Shown here piece after piece: positions 1 through 9,384 of a stretch of 64,000 nucleotides of DNA (position 1 is the first letter of the stretch; each line of letters opens with the position of its first letter). The stretch is from Porticoccaceae bacterium (GTDB lineage Bacteria > Pseudomonadota > Gammaproteobacteria > Pseudomonadales > Porticoccaceae). Position numbers and translations under genes: made by a program. The notes under the pieces were generated by a model. It saw only the letters and a list, made by a program, of their open reading frames with translations, was not told where the DNA came from and did not search any database. The stretch lies in the NCBI GenBank assembly GCA_902562425.1, contig CACETF010000006.1, positions 53,405 to 117,404 of the forward strand, given 5' to 3'.

Positions 1-2
1 AT

Positions 3-200
3 CGAAATGTACTGAGTTACTTAATCAATTTTGATGAAAATCCTGAGATAACACTTGCCAAAGCTGCACAAATTATGCTCGCTAGCGGCAAATTTTCTTC
101 AAATCAAAAAGTCGTTGTGATTTCTGATACATTAGCCGGGAGAGGAATTGAAGCCATACAAATCAGAGAAGTTGGTGATTTGGTCCAAGTGAAGGATTAA
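3..200 (+). CDS. C-terminal fragment, possibly pyruvate kinase
   Basis: An open frame enters from the left edge and ends at TAA 198-200, giving the last 65 residues of a protein. The piece contains FDENPEI near its start and VVVISDTLAGRGIEAIQIR near its end. This resembles the C-terminal domain of pyruvate kinases, where an FDENP-like segment precedes a final beta-strand region of the VVVxSD type. That is recognition by pattern only; the catalytic barrel is outside the window. It converges with ilvA, with only 17 bases between the two stop codons. Confidence 0.45.
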   Translation, partial: RNVLSYLINFDENPEITLAKAAQIMLASGKFSSNQKVVVISDTLAGRGIEAIQIREVGDLVQVKD

Positions 201-205
201 GAAGC

Positions 206-226
206 CCAGACGCTCTGTCAGTCTGG
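206..226. terminator. Possible bidirectional terminator hairpin
   Basis: CCAGAC and GTCTGG form a 6-bp stem with a 9-base loop between the convergent ends of the partial gene and ilvA, overlapping the ilvA stop codon. There is no good T-run on either side, so it is a weak candidate. Confidence 0.3.
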
Positions 227-1738
227 ATTACCTAAAAATAACTTGTAACAATTGTTGTGTGTTTCAACTACATATCGGTATTGTAAACTGTCGAGAAACA
301 CTTTAATTTCGTCTCTTTCATTGTCCAACGCCTGTAAAGCTACCAAAACTCTTCCAAATGCGGAGCCGTGATTCCTGTAATGAAACAATGAAATATTCCA
401 ACGGTCACCTAATATATTCAAAAAGTTGAGTAGTGCTCCTGGACGTTCAGGAAAGTCAAATCGGTACACTTGCTCTTCGGACACCTTTGGTGCTCTTCCA
501 CCAACCATGTGTCTTATATGCAGTTTAGCCATCTCATTATCCGTCATATCCTCGACACAATAGTTCTGCGATATTAAATCCTGAATAAGTTCTAACCGAT
601 CTGGGTCACCCGTAACCTGAACACCCACAAAAATTTGCGCCGCCTCACTGCTGCTGTACCGATAGTTGAACTCAGTAATATTTCGTAGTTTTAATGATCG
701 ACAAAAATTTTTGAAACTTCCGGGTTGCTCTTGAATTGTGACCGCAATAATAGCTTCCCTTTTCTCGCCTGTTTGTGTTCTCTCAGAAATGTAACGAAGA
801 CGATCGAAATCTATATTGGCTCCACACTGCACGGCAAGCAAAGTTTCATTCAAAACACCTTTCTCTAAAATATATTTCTTTAGTCCTGCCAGGCCGATAG
901 CTCCCGAGGGCTCGCAAATAGCACGAGTATCATTAAAAGTATCTTTTATTGCAGCACAGATTTCATCAGTTGTCACAGAGATAACCTCATGCACAAGGTC
1001 TTTGAGTATATCCCAGGTGTGATTACCAATTTCAGCTACAGCAGTACCATCAGCAAAAATCCCTACCTCCGGCAGGCGCACCGGATGACCAACCTCAATG
1101 GCGGCCGCCAGACAAGCGGCATCATCCGATTCAACTGCAATAATTTTGGTTTCTGGCCTCATCGCTGAGAGGTATGCCGCTATCCCTGCGCATAACCCAC
1201 CACCGCCGACAGCTATAAAAATCGCATCTAAAGGTTGTGCTATCTGTCGATGTATCTCCATCCCAATGGTGCCTTGACCGACAATAACGTCGCGATCGTC
1301 AAAAGGATGGACGAATACTGATTTTTCTTTTTCTGAAAGCCGTTCTGCATGCGCTGCTGCAGAATTATAATCGTCTCCGTAAAGTATAACCTCCGCTCCA
1401 TAGGCTTGCACTGCATTTACCTTGATTAGTGGAGTAGTAACTGGCATTACTATGGTTGCATGAATTTTCAATTTTTTTGCAGAAATAGCAACACCTTGAG
1501 CATGATTTCCTGCAGATGCAGCAATAACACCACTAGACATTTGCTCTCGAGTTAGGTTCTTTAACTTATTATAGGCGCCTCTCACCTTAAAAGAAAAAAC
1601 AGGCTGCAGATCTTCGCGCTTGAGTAAAATTTTATTACTTAAACGATGCGATAAAATCTGTGCTGAGGACACGGGCGTCTCCAATGCCAAATCATATATC
1701 TCGGCATTATGTATCGCTCTCACATAATCAAACGACAT
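218..1738 (-). CDS. ilvA: Threonine ammonia-lyase (biosynthetic threonine deaminase)
   Basis: Catalyses PLP-dependent deamination of threonine to 2-oxobutanoate, the first committed step of isoleucine synthesis. The 506 residues match the usual biosynthetic length (about 500-515). Lys51 in SFKVRGAYN is the expected Schiff-base lysine, SAGNHAQG lies at 75-82, and the phosphate-binding GGGGL at 178-182. The C-terminal third carries two ACT-like regulatory repeats (each beginning near a PG(S/A) turn), which in this family bind isoleucine and valine and separate it from the short catabolic TdcB type. An AGGA precedes the ATG. The gene is divergent from rpiA, an arrangement known from Pseudomonas-type genomes. 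Confidence 0.96.
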   Translation of the reverse strand: MSFDYVRAIHNAEIYDLALETPVSSAQILSHRLSNKILLKREDLQPVFSFKVRGAYNKLKNLTREQMSSGVIAASAGNHAQGVAISAKKLKIHATIVMPVTTPLIKVNAVQAYGAEVILYGDDYNSAAAHAERLSEKEKSVFVHPFDDRDVIVGQGTIGMEIHRQIAQPLDAIFIAVGGGGLCAGIAAYLSAMRPETKIIAVESDDAACLAAAIEVGHPVRLPEVGIFADGTAVAEIGNHTWDILKDLVHEVISVTTDEICAAIKDTFNDTRAICEPSGAIGLAGLKKYILEKGVLNETLLAVQCGANIDFDRLRYISERTQTGEKREAIIAVTIQEQPGSFKNFCRSLKLRNITEFNYRYSSSEAAQIFVGVQVTGDPDRLELIQDLISQNYCVEDMTDNEMAKLHIRHMVGGRAPKVSEEQVYRFDFPERPGALLNFLNILGDRWNISLFHYRNHGSAFGRVLVALQALDNERDEIKVFLDSLQYRYVVETHNNCYKLFLGNPD

Positions 1739-1874
1739 ACTTACAATCCTTTTTAATCTGGGAAAGTTAAGTGTAACTCAATTATCACCCTGTCCCGATA
1801 AAATAATGACTACTGTATAAAGTTGAAAGTCATGTATGATTTGGATTTCGAGTAAATACGAGTATTATTCTTTA

Positions 1875-2564
1875 ATGAATAAACAAGACGTACTAAAGAA
1901 AGCAGCAGCACAAGCAGCAATAGAATTCACTTTGAGTCGTGTTTGTAAATCTAGCATTATTGGAATCGGAACTGGCTCCACAGCTAATCACTTCATCGAT
2001 TTACTCGCTAAGTGTCATCAAAACTTCCTCGGTACTGTCGCAAGCTCGAAAATATCCGAGAACCGGCTTCGAACTAACGGCATAAAAGTACTTGACCCCA
2101 ATGATGTCTCGGAACTGAGGATCTATATTGATGGTGCTGATGAAATAAATAGCGAACTGAAGGTGATAAAGGGTGGCGGTGGCGCGCTTACCCAAGAAAA
2201 AATAATCTGTGCCATGGCCAAAGAATTTCTTTGTATTGCAGACGATTCTAAATGGGTAAAGAGGCTCGGCAAATTCCCTCTTCCGATAGAGGTCATTCCC
2301 ATGGCTCGAAACAAAGTCGCCCGCGAGTTGGTTCTCATGGGCGCTAATCCGATTTGGCGTCAAAAATTTTTGACTGACAATGGGAATGACATAATCGATG
2401 CTCATGGTTTATGGCCAATAGAAAATCCGGGGGCTTTAGAAACTGAAATAAATCAAATTTCAGGGGTTGTCACGAATGGTATTTTTGCTAAAAATAGTCC
2501 AGACACAGTATTTATCGCTTCACCAAATCAAATCACAACTCATATTCGACAAGACAAAACATGA
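1875..2564 (+). CDS. rpiA: Ribose-5-phosphate isomerase A
   Basis: Interconverts ribose 5-phosphate and ribulose 5-phosphate in the pentose phosphate pathway. The product is 229 residues from ATG 1875; the frame also has an ATG at 1836, but family members begin with the MNKQDVLKKAAA-like helix found at 1875, so the shorter start is preferred. Characteristic motifs are GTGSTANHF (about 32-40), DGADEI (about 86-91) and KGGGGALTQEK (about 99-109), which holds the catalytic glutamate and substrate-binding lysine of the family. The upstream Shine-Dalgarno is weak. It is divergently paired with ilvA across about 136 bases. Confidence 0.95.
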   Translation: MNKQDVLKKAAAQAAIEFTLSRVCKSSIIGIGTGSTANHFIDLLAKCHQNFLGTVASSKISENRLRTNGIKVLDPNDVSELRIYIDGADEINSELKVIKGGGGALTQEKIICAMAKEFLCIADDSKWVKRLGKFPLPIEVIPMARNKVARELVLMGANPIWRQKFLTDNGNDIIDAHGLWPIENPGALETEINQISGVVTNGIFAKNSPDTVFIASPNQITTHIRQDKT

Positions 2565-2591
2565 AGATCGTTTTTGTAATTTTTGTAAATC

Positions 2592-3608
2592 CTAACCCTG
2601 AGACAAAAGTTCTCTCAGATCAATTAGTGCAGCGTTAGCTCGACTTATATAAGAGGCCATTACCAAAGAGTGATTGGCAAAAATCCCATATCCACTACCG
2701 TTTAAAATAATAGGGGCATGCACGATTTGCAGGCTACTCTCTAACTCATAAATGATCTGTTGCAAACTAGCTCTAGCCTTCTTTTTTTCTAGAACGTCAC
2801 CAAAGTCGATGTTAACTGCTCTCAAAAAATGAACTAGTGCCCAAGCTGTTCCCCTCGCTTCATAAAAAACATTATCGATCAATAACCAAGAAGTTCGAAC
2901 ATGTCGTCGCACATTTTCTGCGCTTGACTCTTTATCTGGTAAGCCAGCAATACGGTGCTTTCCGACACTCGACGATAATCGCTGTGATATGCTTCCAAGT
3001 CGAGTCTCTACAGTTAATAACCAGTAGCGAAGATTATCTGCTCGAGAAAAAAATTCCGCCGCAGGTGACCTTTCACCATTTAATCGCTCCGAGTAACTAG
3101 TTAAAAATTCTTGTCCTTCAGCATATTCACTTTCTGGCCAAGGTACTGCCCAACTCAAATGGTCAACATTAAAACGTGGCTCCGCGAATGAAAGATCAGG
3201 ATCCTCACTAGATTGAGATTGCGAGCGACTAAAAGATTCACGGAGAGCTTTAGAGAGATCTCTGACTTGAACTAAAACACCGAATTCCCAACTGGGTATA
3301 TTATCAAGCCAAACGCTGGGGGGAATAACGTCGTTACTCAAATACCCTCCAGGTTTATTTAGTAATACATCCACGACTTCAATCAGTGTGGAAACAATCC
3401 TGTACCCACTTACACTTTCGCTTTCATTGTGACTAGTTGGGATTAACCCAGGCTCATTGCTCCAATGAAATGAGAAAAAAACCAGTAATAGAAAAATAAA
3501 AGCACTTACAATTCCCGGAAGATTTATGAACTTAGAAATTTCATCCGCAACTCTTATGCGTTTGACAACACGATGACACATCATTAAAGTTTTTTGAAAA
3601 AAATTCAT
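2592..3608 (-). CDS. DUF2333 family membrane protein
   Basis: A 338-residue protein with one strong membrane helix near residues 30-50 (hydrophobic IVSAFIFLLLVFF) and a long soluble, probably periplasmic, remainder. Segments such as KPGGYLSNDV, WEFGVLVQVRDLSKALR, RSQSQSSEDPDL and ETRLGSISQRLSSSVG match the DUF2333 family of Pseudomonas-like gammaproteobacteria, a conserved family whose function I do not know. It converges with rpiA with a 27-base gap. Assignment to the family is by recognition of conserved blocks. Confidence 0.85.
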   Translation of the reverse strand: MNFFQKTLMMCHRVVKRIRVADEISKFINLPGIVSAFIFLLLVFFSFHWSNEPGLIPTSHNESESVSGYRIVSTLIEVVDVLLNKPGGYLSNDVIPPSVWLDNIPSWEFGVLVQVRDLSKALRESFSRSQSQSSEDPDLSFAEPRFNVDHLSWAVPWPESEYAEGQEFLTSYSERLNGERSPAAEFFSRADNLRYWLLTVETRLGSISQRLSSSVGKHRIAGLPDKESSAENVRRHVRTSWLLIDNVFYEARGTAWALVHFLRAVNIDFGDVLEKKKARASLQQIIYELESSLQIVHAPIILNGSGYGIFANHSLVMASYISRANAALIDLRELLSQG

Positions 3609-4208
3609 TTCCTCTTACCCCGACTAAACTGTCGCGAAAAAACAAGGTTAACAATGCCGCGCTTCCGGGTAATCATTATAAAATCTCGTTTTTTTTGAAT
3701 CGAATATTACTCTCATTCTTTAAGAAAAAATTTACAAAACATTCATTTTCATGCGAGTGCATTACGCTTAAACAAAAAAATTAATCTTAGATTTGCAACA
3801 TTTCGTCCATCCGTGAACAAACTTGGTCAAACCGCTCACAAACACTCCCAAACAATTAAACCAAAACTTTACTGGTAATTTCCTTTTAATTTGGTGAAGG
3901 TATCCATTTAGTAGCTTCGGAGACACTCAACATACTACAGATATTATGCATCGGCACCGAATAGAAAGAAAACGGTAATACAAGCATCGTTAGAATTCAC
4001 ATAAGAATTTTTAACTACAAAGCATGAGTGCTTACAGTTTTTTAAACTGATAGGTCTTTCTCTAATTTAATTGACTGCACAAAACACCCTAGCAATACTC
4101 ACTACCCATGTAATATTATGATCATACTATATCAATGAAGAGAAAAACTGGTACTTGATTGATATACTGTAAGAAGTTACAAAAATACCTTCTCAAACAG
4201 CTTTTTAA
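3609..4208. other. Intergenic region upstream of dsbD, no gene seen
   Basis: Six hundred AT-rich bases between the divergent DUF2333 gene and dsbD. I see no convincing open frame or RNA gene. A sigma-70-like pair is possible for dsbD: TTGACT at 4071-4076 and AATACT at 4094-4099 with a 17-bp spacer, which would leave a leader of about 100 bases. The match is only moderate. Confidence 0.3.
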
Positions 4209-5978
4209 ATGTATACCTTGTGGAGACACGCTACTATAAACATACTAATTTACAGTAAATTGTTTCTAAAGATAATATTAATCTATTCAAGTTCTTTAAT
4301 CCTCGCGCACGAACTTAGTTTGGCACAGTACAATTTGGACCCACAAACTAAGGGAACTCCAAGACTTTTAGAAAGGCAGTTTTTACCAGTAGAGGAAGCA
4401 TTCATTTTCTCCCAGAGCATTGATGAAGATAAAATTGTTCTTAAATGGTCAATAGCACCCAATTATTATCTTTATCAAGATGGTTTCAAATTCAAATTCA
4501 GCAAATCAACTAGCTATGAAAAAGGCATACAGTACCCCATTGGAGTAGTGAAATGGGATGACTTTTTTGAAAAAGAGCTGATAGTTTACTACAACGAGGT
4601 AGAAATAAGGGTGCCGTGGTTAGCGGACGAAAAACTCCAACTAATTGAAGTGCATTGGCAAGGGTGTGCTGACGCTGGACTTTGCTATCCCCCTCAAAGC
4701 TCACAATTTATGGTAGATATAGAGACGGGAACTTTTAATCCTAACGTAACAGGCATTGAGGTCTTAACTACGTCTCCGGGACCAAATTCAATGGTCTTCG
4801 CGATTATCATCGCAATTCTTGGTGGTATGCTCCTCAATTTAATGCCATGCGTATTTCCCGTGCTATCCATAAAAGCATTTGCGTTACTAAAAAATCAAGA
4901 TTCTTCAAGAGCGAACAAAGCACACGGTTTCGTTTACAGTTTCGGCGTAATCCTAAGTTTTGTAATCATAGCTGGTATCATGCTCCTGCTTCGAGCTAGC
5001 GGAGAAGCCATAGGCTGGGGTTTTCAATTACAATCACCTATTTTTGTATCAAGTTTAGTTTTTTTGTTTTTCATCATGGCTCTTTCCTTCGCAGGCTTCA
5101 TTGAAATTGGTTCTCGCCTAATGTTTTTAGGTCAAAGCAGCACAGAAGGGACAAGCTACCGATCATCATTCATGACTGGAGTTCTTGCCACCACTGTCGC
5201 TAGTCCTTGCACAGCGCCATTCATGGGGCCTGCTTTAGGTTTTGCCGTTACACAACCCACGGTCATAGCTCTTGTAATATTTGGATCTTTAGGTCTAGGA
5301 ATGTCCTTACCTCTTTTGGTTCTTTCTTGGGTTCCATCAGCATACAAAATATTTCCCAAGCCTGGGGCATGGATGCAGTTGATTAAACAAGTATTAGCTC
5401 TGCCTCTTATTTTAACTGCAATTTGGTTATTATGGATTGTCGGACGCCAGACTAATATTGACGTCGTAGCTTCGATTCTCGTCGGCATTACATTTCTATC
5501 TTTGAGTATTTGGTTGTTAAAAACAACTTTGCTACAAAATAATTTTTGCAAACCGCTAGCTTACTGCTGTCTACTGCTAGCCGCATTTATACCTTTTAAC
5601 ATTATAACTGAACAAAAAACTGATCCAATATGGGAAAAATATAGCGCTCAGAGACTAGAGAGTCTGAAGTCTATTAAGAAACCGGTCTTCATTAATGTCA
5701 GCGCTGATTGGTGCATCACCTGCTTGCTAAATGAAAAGTTGGTGTTGAATACTGACACCTTTCATTCGATTCTCAGAGAAAATAACATAACCTATTTAAA
5801 GGCTGATTGGACAAACTATGACGTCGAAATTACAAATTTTTTAAACAGTTATCAACGCACTGGAGTGCCCCTCTATGTTTACTTTCCTGGGAACGGCGAG
5901 AACGAACAAATTCTAAATCAAATACTGTCGCCAACTGAGATCACGACAATCCTTAGAAAAAAAACTATTCCACAGTAA
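4209..5978 (+). CDS. dsbD: Thiol:disulfide interchange protein DsbD
   Basis: Carries reducing power from cytoplasmic thioredoxin across the inner membrane to periplasmic thiol proteins. The 589 residues show the three-part design: a hydrophobic N-terminal signal (about 15-33), a periplasmic alpha domain with Cys153 and Cys159 in CADAGLCYPP, a core of about eight membrane helices with paired cysteines Cys214 (NLMPCVFPV) and Cys334 (ASPCTAPFMG), and a C-terminal thioredoxin-like domain with Cys502/Cys505 in DWCITC. All six expected cysteines are present. The ATG has no clear Shine-Dalgarno, so the exact start is less certain. It heads the dsbD-aroQ-accBC block, a common gammaproteobacterial order. 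Confidence 0.94.
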   Translation: MYTLWRHATINILIYSKLFLKIILIYSSSLILAHELSLAQYNLDPQTKGTPRLLERQFLPVEEAFIFSQSIDEDKIVLKWSIAPNYYLYQDGFKFKFSKSTSYEKGIQYPIGVVKWDDFFEKELIVYYNEVEIRVPWLADEKLQLIEVHWQGCADAGLCYPPQSSQFMVDIETGTFNPNVTGIEVLTTSPGPNSMVFAIIIAILGGMLLNLMPCVFPVLSIKAFALLKNQDSSRANKAHGFVYSFGVILSFVIIAGIMLLLRASGEAIGWGFQLQSPIFVSSLVFLFFIMALSFAGFIEIGSRLMFLGQSSTEGTSYRSSFMTGVLATTVASPCTAPFMGPALGFAVTQPTVIALVIFGSLGLGMSLPLLVLSWVPSAYKIFPKPGAWMQLIKQVLALPLILTAIWLLWIVGRQTNIDVVASILVGITFLSLSIWLLKTTLLQNNFCKPLAYCCLLLAAFIPFNIITEQKTDPIWEKYSAQRLESLKSIKKPVFINVSADWCITCLLNEKLVLNTDTFHSILRENNITYLKADWTNYDVEITNFLNSYQRTGVPLYVYFPGNGENEQILNQILSPTEITTILRKKTIPQ

Positions 5979-6138
5979 ACACGTTTAACAGACATTAAAT
6001 TAAACAAATCCCCTCTAATGAGTGAGATTTTCAAAAATATATACGATAATTTCGTAGAATTTCTTCGATTCGATGCCTATAATTCATGATCTCACTCATA
6101 ATTGCTAAAAGGGTGGTGATGTTGAAAGGAGTATTAAT

Positions 6139-6588
6139 ATGGCTAAAATCCTGCTCTTAAATGGTCCAAACCTCAATCTTTTAGGATCGCGGGAGACCGA
6201 CCATTACGGGACTGATTCTCTCAGTAGTATTACTGAAAGTCTTGTGATGAAAGCAACTAAGGCGGGTCATAGTCTAATTCATTTGCAAAGTAATGCTGAA
6301 CATACGTTATTGGAGTGGATTCAAGCAGCACCTAAAGAGGGTACAAGCTTTATAATTATAAATCCTGGCGCATTTACGCATACAAGTATAGCTCTTCGAG
6401 ATGCAATGATTGCCGTTAACATTCCTTTCATTGAAGTTCACCTTTCAAATATTGCAGCGCGTGAAATATTTAGACAAAAATCTTATTTTTCTGATATTGC
6501 ACGTGGCGTTATAAGTGGGTTCGGATCATTTAGCTACCATGTGGCTATGTATGCGGCTATTGAAGAATTAAGTCGACTTGAAATTTGA
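6139..6588 (+). CDS. aroQ: 3-dehydroquinate dehydratase, type II
   Basis: Dehydrates 3-dehydroquinate to 3-dehydroshikimate in the shikimate pathway. At 149 residues it is the normal size for the small dodecameric type II enzyme. NGPNLNLLG (8-16), the active-site tyrosine in DHYGT, NPGAFTHTSIALRDA and EVHLSN are the family's hallmark segments. AAAGGAG precedes the ATG at good spacing. It stands 160 bases after dsbD and 10 bases before accB, the same order as in Pseudomonas and E. coli relatives. Confidence 0.97.
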   Translation: MAKILLLNGPNLNLLGSRETDHYGTDSLSSITESLVMKATKAGHSLIHLQSNAEHTLLEWIQAAPKEGTSFIIINPGAFTHTSIALRDAMIAVNIPFIEVHLSNIAAREIFRQKSYFSDIARGVISGFGSFSYHVAMYAAIEELSRLEI

Positions 6589-6598
6589 GAGAAATAAA

Positions 6599-7036
6599 AT
6601 GGATATCCGCAAGGTTAAAAAACTTATCGAGTTACTTCAAGAATCAAATCTTAGCGAACTAGAGATCACAGAGGGTGATGACTCTGTGCGTATTAGCCGA
6701 AACAGTCCAGCAAATCCGCCATTGGTCACTCAACAGACCCCGACTGTGATACCTTCGGTCAATGCTCCGGCACAAGAATCACCACAAATAGTCGAGGAAG
6801 AAATAAGCTACATCCGTTCACCTATGGTAGGGAGCTTTTATTCTGCGCCAGCGCCAGAGGCGCCCCCGTTTGTCTCAATAGGGAAATCTGTCACAAAAGG
6901 AAGTGTTGTCTGCATTGTAGAGGCAATGAAAATGATGAATCAGATCGAAAGTGATACAGAAGGAACGATACGTGACATTTTAGTAAAAGACGGCGATCCC
7001 GTGGAATTTGACCAACCTCTTTTTACAGTTGTCTGA
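6599..7036 (+). CDS. accB: Biotin carboxyl carrier protein of acetyl-CoA carboxylase
   Basis: Carries biotin between the carboxylase and carboxyltransferase parts of acetyl-CoA carboxylase, the first step of fatty acid synthesis. The start is taken at ATG 6599 ([13 protein letters not shown], as in the family) with GAGAG just upstream, giving 145 residues. A helical N-terminus is followed by a Pro/Ala-rich linker (about 35-65) and a C-terminal biotinyl domain. Lys111 in EAMKM is the biotinylation site. It is followed after 16 bases by accC, the standard accBC operon. Confidence 0.96.
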   Translation: MDIRKVKKLIELLQESNLSELEITEGDDSVRISRNSPANPPLVTQQTPTVIPSVNAPAQESPQIVEEEISYIRSPMVGSFYSAPAPEAPPFVSIGKSVTKGSVVCIVEAMKMMNQIESDTEGTIRDILVKDGDPVEFDQPLFTVV

Positions 7037-7052
7037 CATTACTGGAGCACAC

Positions 7053-8396
7053 GTGCTAGAAAAAGTTTTAATTGCAAACCGAGGAGAAATTGCGTTACGA
7101 ATTCTTCGAGCTTGTAAGGAGCTACGCATTAAAACCGTTGCCGTTCACTCCAAGGTAGACGCGGCGCTCAAACACGTCAAACTTGCAGATGAGGCAATCT
7201 GTATTGGACCAAATCCTTCAGCCCAGAGCTATTTAAATATTCCAGCCATTATCAGCGCGATGGAGATAACCAATGCGAGCGCGGTTCACCCCGGCTATGG
7301 TTTTCTTGCGGAGAGTGCCGATTTTGCTGATAGAGTCGAAAGCAGCGGCTTCGTCTTCATAGGTCCAACAGCAAAGGTAATTCGCATGATGGGAGACAAA
7401 GTGTCCGCCATTAGTGCGATGAAAAAAGTAGGAGTACCAACTGTGCCTGGATCGGATGGCCCCATCGACGATGACTTTGAAAAAACCAGAGCTATTGCAG
7501 AAAAAATCGGCTACCCTGTTATCATTAAAGCTGCAGCTGGCGGCGGTGGAAAAGGCATGAGAGTAGCCCAAAATACCGCACAACTAAAAAGTGCACTCTC
7601 ACTAACCAGTAAAGAAGCTAAGCAAGCCTTTGCTAACGACACCCTTTATATCGAAAAGTTTTTAAAAAATCCACGACATATCGAAGTTCAAATTCTGTCC
7701 GATGGGCAAGGCGGTGTCGTTCATTTGGGCGATCGAGATTGTTCTTTACAACGAAGGCATCAAAAAATATTAGAAGAGGCTCCGGCACCGGGGATTCCCG
7801 AAGAATTGCGCGCACAACTACACAAAAACTGCGTTAATGCATGTGTCCAACTTGGTTATCGAGGCGCAGGAACTTTTGAGTTTTTATATCAGGACAATGA
7901 ATTCTTTTTTATTGAAATGAACACCCGAATTCAAGTTGAACACCCAGTCTCAGAAATGATTACGGGCATCGATTTGGTCAAACAGCAACTTCTAATTGCT
8001 AGTGGACATACCCTCAAATTACAGCAAAAAGATATAGTATTCCGAGGACACGCGTTTGAATGTCGAATTAATGCGGAGCATCCTGATACATTTGCCCCAC
8101 AACCCGGCGTTATTAGGGCCTATCATGCCCCGGGAGGCAATGGAGTACGAGTTGATTCACATGTGTACAATGGTTACAACGTGCCGCCATATTACGATTC
8201 TTTGATTGGGAAAGTTATCACTTACGGAAGTGACCGCCCCTCGGCCTTGGCAAGGATGACGAATGCGTTAGATGAGATGCTAATTGACGGCATAGAAACC
8301 AACATACCACTCCATGCTGACTTAGTTCGTGATAAAAACTTTGCATCAGGCGAAGTGAGCATACACTACTTAGAAAAGAAACTGTTGAAAAACTAG
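7053..8396 (+). CDS. accC: Biotin carboxylase subunit of acetyl-CoA carboxylase
   Basis: ATP-dependent carboxylation of the biotin on AccB. I choose GTG 7053 because it gives the family start [12 protein letters not shown], has CTGGAG about 6 bases upstream, and yields 447 residues (E. coli 449). An in-frame ATG at 7008 would lie inside accB and add 15 unrelated residues. The ATP-grasp glycine loop GGGGKGMR lies near residue 163, with [20 protein letters not shown] and [15 protein letters not shown] further on, all standard biotin carboxylase motifs. Confidence 0.96.
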   Translation: MLEKVLIANRGEIALRILRACKELRIKTVAVHSKVDAALKHVKLADEAICIGPNPSAQSYLNIPAIISAMEITNASAVHPGYGFLAESADFADRVESSGFVFIGPTAKVIRMMGDKVSAISAMKKVGVPTVPGSDGPIDDDFEKTRAIAEKIGYPVIIKAAAGGGGKGMRVAQNTAQLKSALSLTSKEAKQAFANDTLYIEKFLKNPRHIEVQILSDGQGGVVHLGDRDCSLQRRHQKILEEAPAPGIPEELRAQLHKNCVNACVQLGYRGAGTFEFLYQDNEFFFIEMNTRIQVEHPVSEMITGIDLVKQQLLIASGHTLKLQQKDIVFRGHAFECRINAEHPDTFAPQPGVIRAYHAPGGNGVRVDSHVYNGYNVPPYYDSLIGKVITYGSDRPSALARMTNALDEMLIDGIETNIPLHADLVRDKNFASGEVSIHYLEKKLLKN

Positions 8397-8406
8397 ATCT
8401 TCAAAA

Positions 8407-9282
8407 ATGGCATGGATTCAAGCAAAATGTACTTGTAAAGAAAAAGATGTTGAATTAGTAGAGGAAGCTCTTACTGCTTTCTCGGTTCTATCGATCTCAA
8501 TTAAAGATGCCGGGGACCAAATGATTCTTGATCAGATTTCAGAAGGGAAACCCCTATGGGACACTTGTAATATCGCGGGTTTATTTACCAGCGAAGTGAA
8601 TAAAGAGTCAATTGCAAAGCATCTCAGGTCAAAAGTTTCAGAATTAGACATTACATGGACACCCCTTTTAGAGGAAGACTGGAGCAATAGCTGGAAGCGA
8701 GAAGCCCAGCCGTTCTGTTGCGGTGATTCATTGTGGATTTACCCCAGCTGGTCAAATAAAAAAAATCTATCACAGCCCCATGTTACCATCGATCCTGGAT
8801 TAGCTTTTGGGACAGGCAGTCACCCTACAACATTAATGTGCCTTAATTGGCTAGTAAAACAGCGTTTGTTTGGTAAGACGATTATAGATTACGGATGCGG
8901 TTCCGGTATTCTGGGTATATCAGCGCTTGTGTTGGGCGCTCACAGAGTGATAGCCATAGACATTGATCCTTTGGCTATTTCCGCAACACAACAAAATGCC
9001 GCAAAAAACGGAATCAAAAAAAAGCAACTTTTTTGCTACACTCCGGAGTTATTACCCCAAGATATCCAAGCCGATATATTAATTGCAAATATACTAGCAA
9101 AACCTCTAACTGAGCTGGCGTCTCTTTTTAAAAAACTAACAGGGTCTTGTGGGACAATATGTCTTTCAGGAGTGCTGAAGACTCAAAAATCCTATGTCCA
9201 AAAAAACTATGAAAATGAATTCAAATTTAAAAAACCGATAGTCGCAGAGGATTGGGTGCTGCTGGAAGGAAAAAAATTGTAG
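8407..9282 (+). CDS. prmA: Ribosomal protein L11 methyltransferase
   Basis: Methylates lysines and the N-terminus of ribosomal protein L11 using S-adenosylmethionine. The 291 residues have the PrmA-specific GLAFGTGSHPTT (131-142), SAM-binding motif I DYGCGSGILG (161-170) and the downstream IANILAKPL. It begins 10 bases after accC, so it is probably cotranscribed with accBC, as in E. coli and Pseudomonas. Not essential in E. coli. Confidence 0.95.
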   Translation: MAWIQAKCTCKEKDVELVEEALTAFSVLSISIKDAGDQMILDQISEGKPLWDTCNIAGLFTSEVNKESIAKHLRSKVSELDITWTPLLEEDWSNSWKREAQPFCCGDSLWIYPSWSNKKNLSQPHVTIDPGLAFGTGSHPTTLMCLNWLVKQRLFGKTIIDYGCGSGILGISALVLGAHRVIAIDIDPLAISATQQNAAKNGIKKKQLFCYTPELLPQDIQADILIANILAKPLTELASLFKKLTGSCGTICLSGVLKTQKSYVQKNYENEFKFKKPIVAEDWVLLEGKKL

Positions 9283-9384
9283 CGACGATATTATCTGGAG
9301 ATCAGCAACGAAAAACTTAGTTCAAATTCGCGACTGTTTTCAGCACTGCTTATTAAGTTATGATACAGTTTCTAAACTCATTCA

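Noticed and set aside
2001-2405. 134-codon minus-strand frame across rpiA
   Set aside because: Antisense to a well-supported gene, with no family match.
7008-7052. ATG start for accC inside accB
   Set aside because: GTG 7053 matches the family N-terminus and has its own ribosome site.
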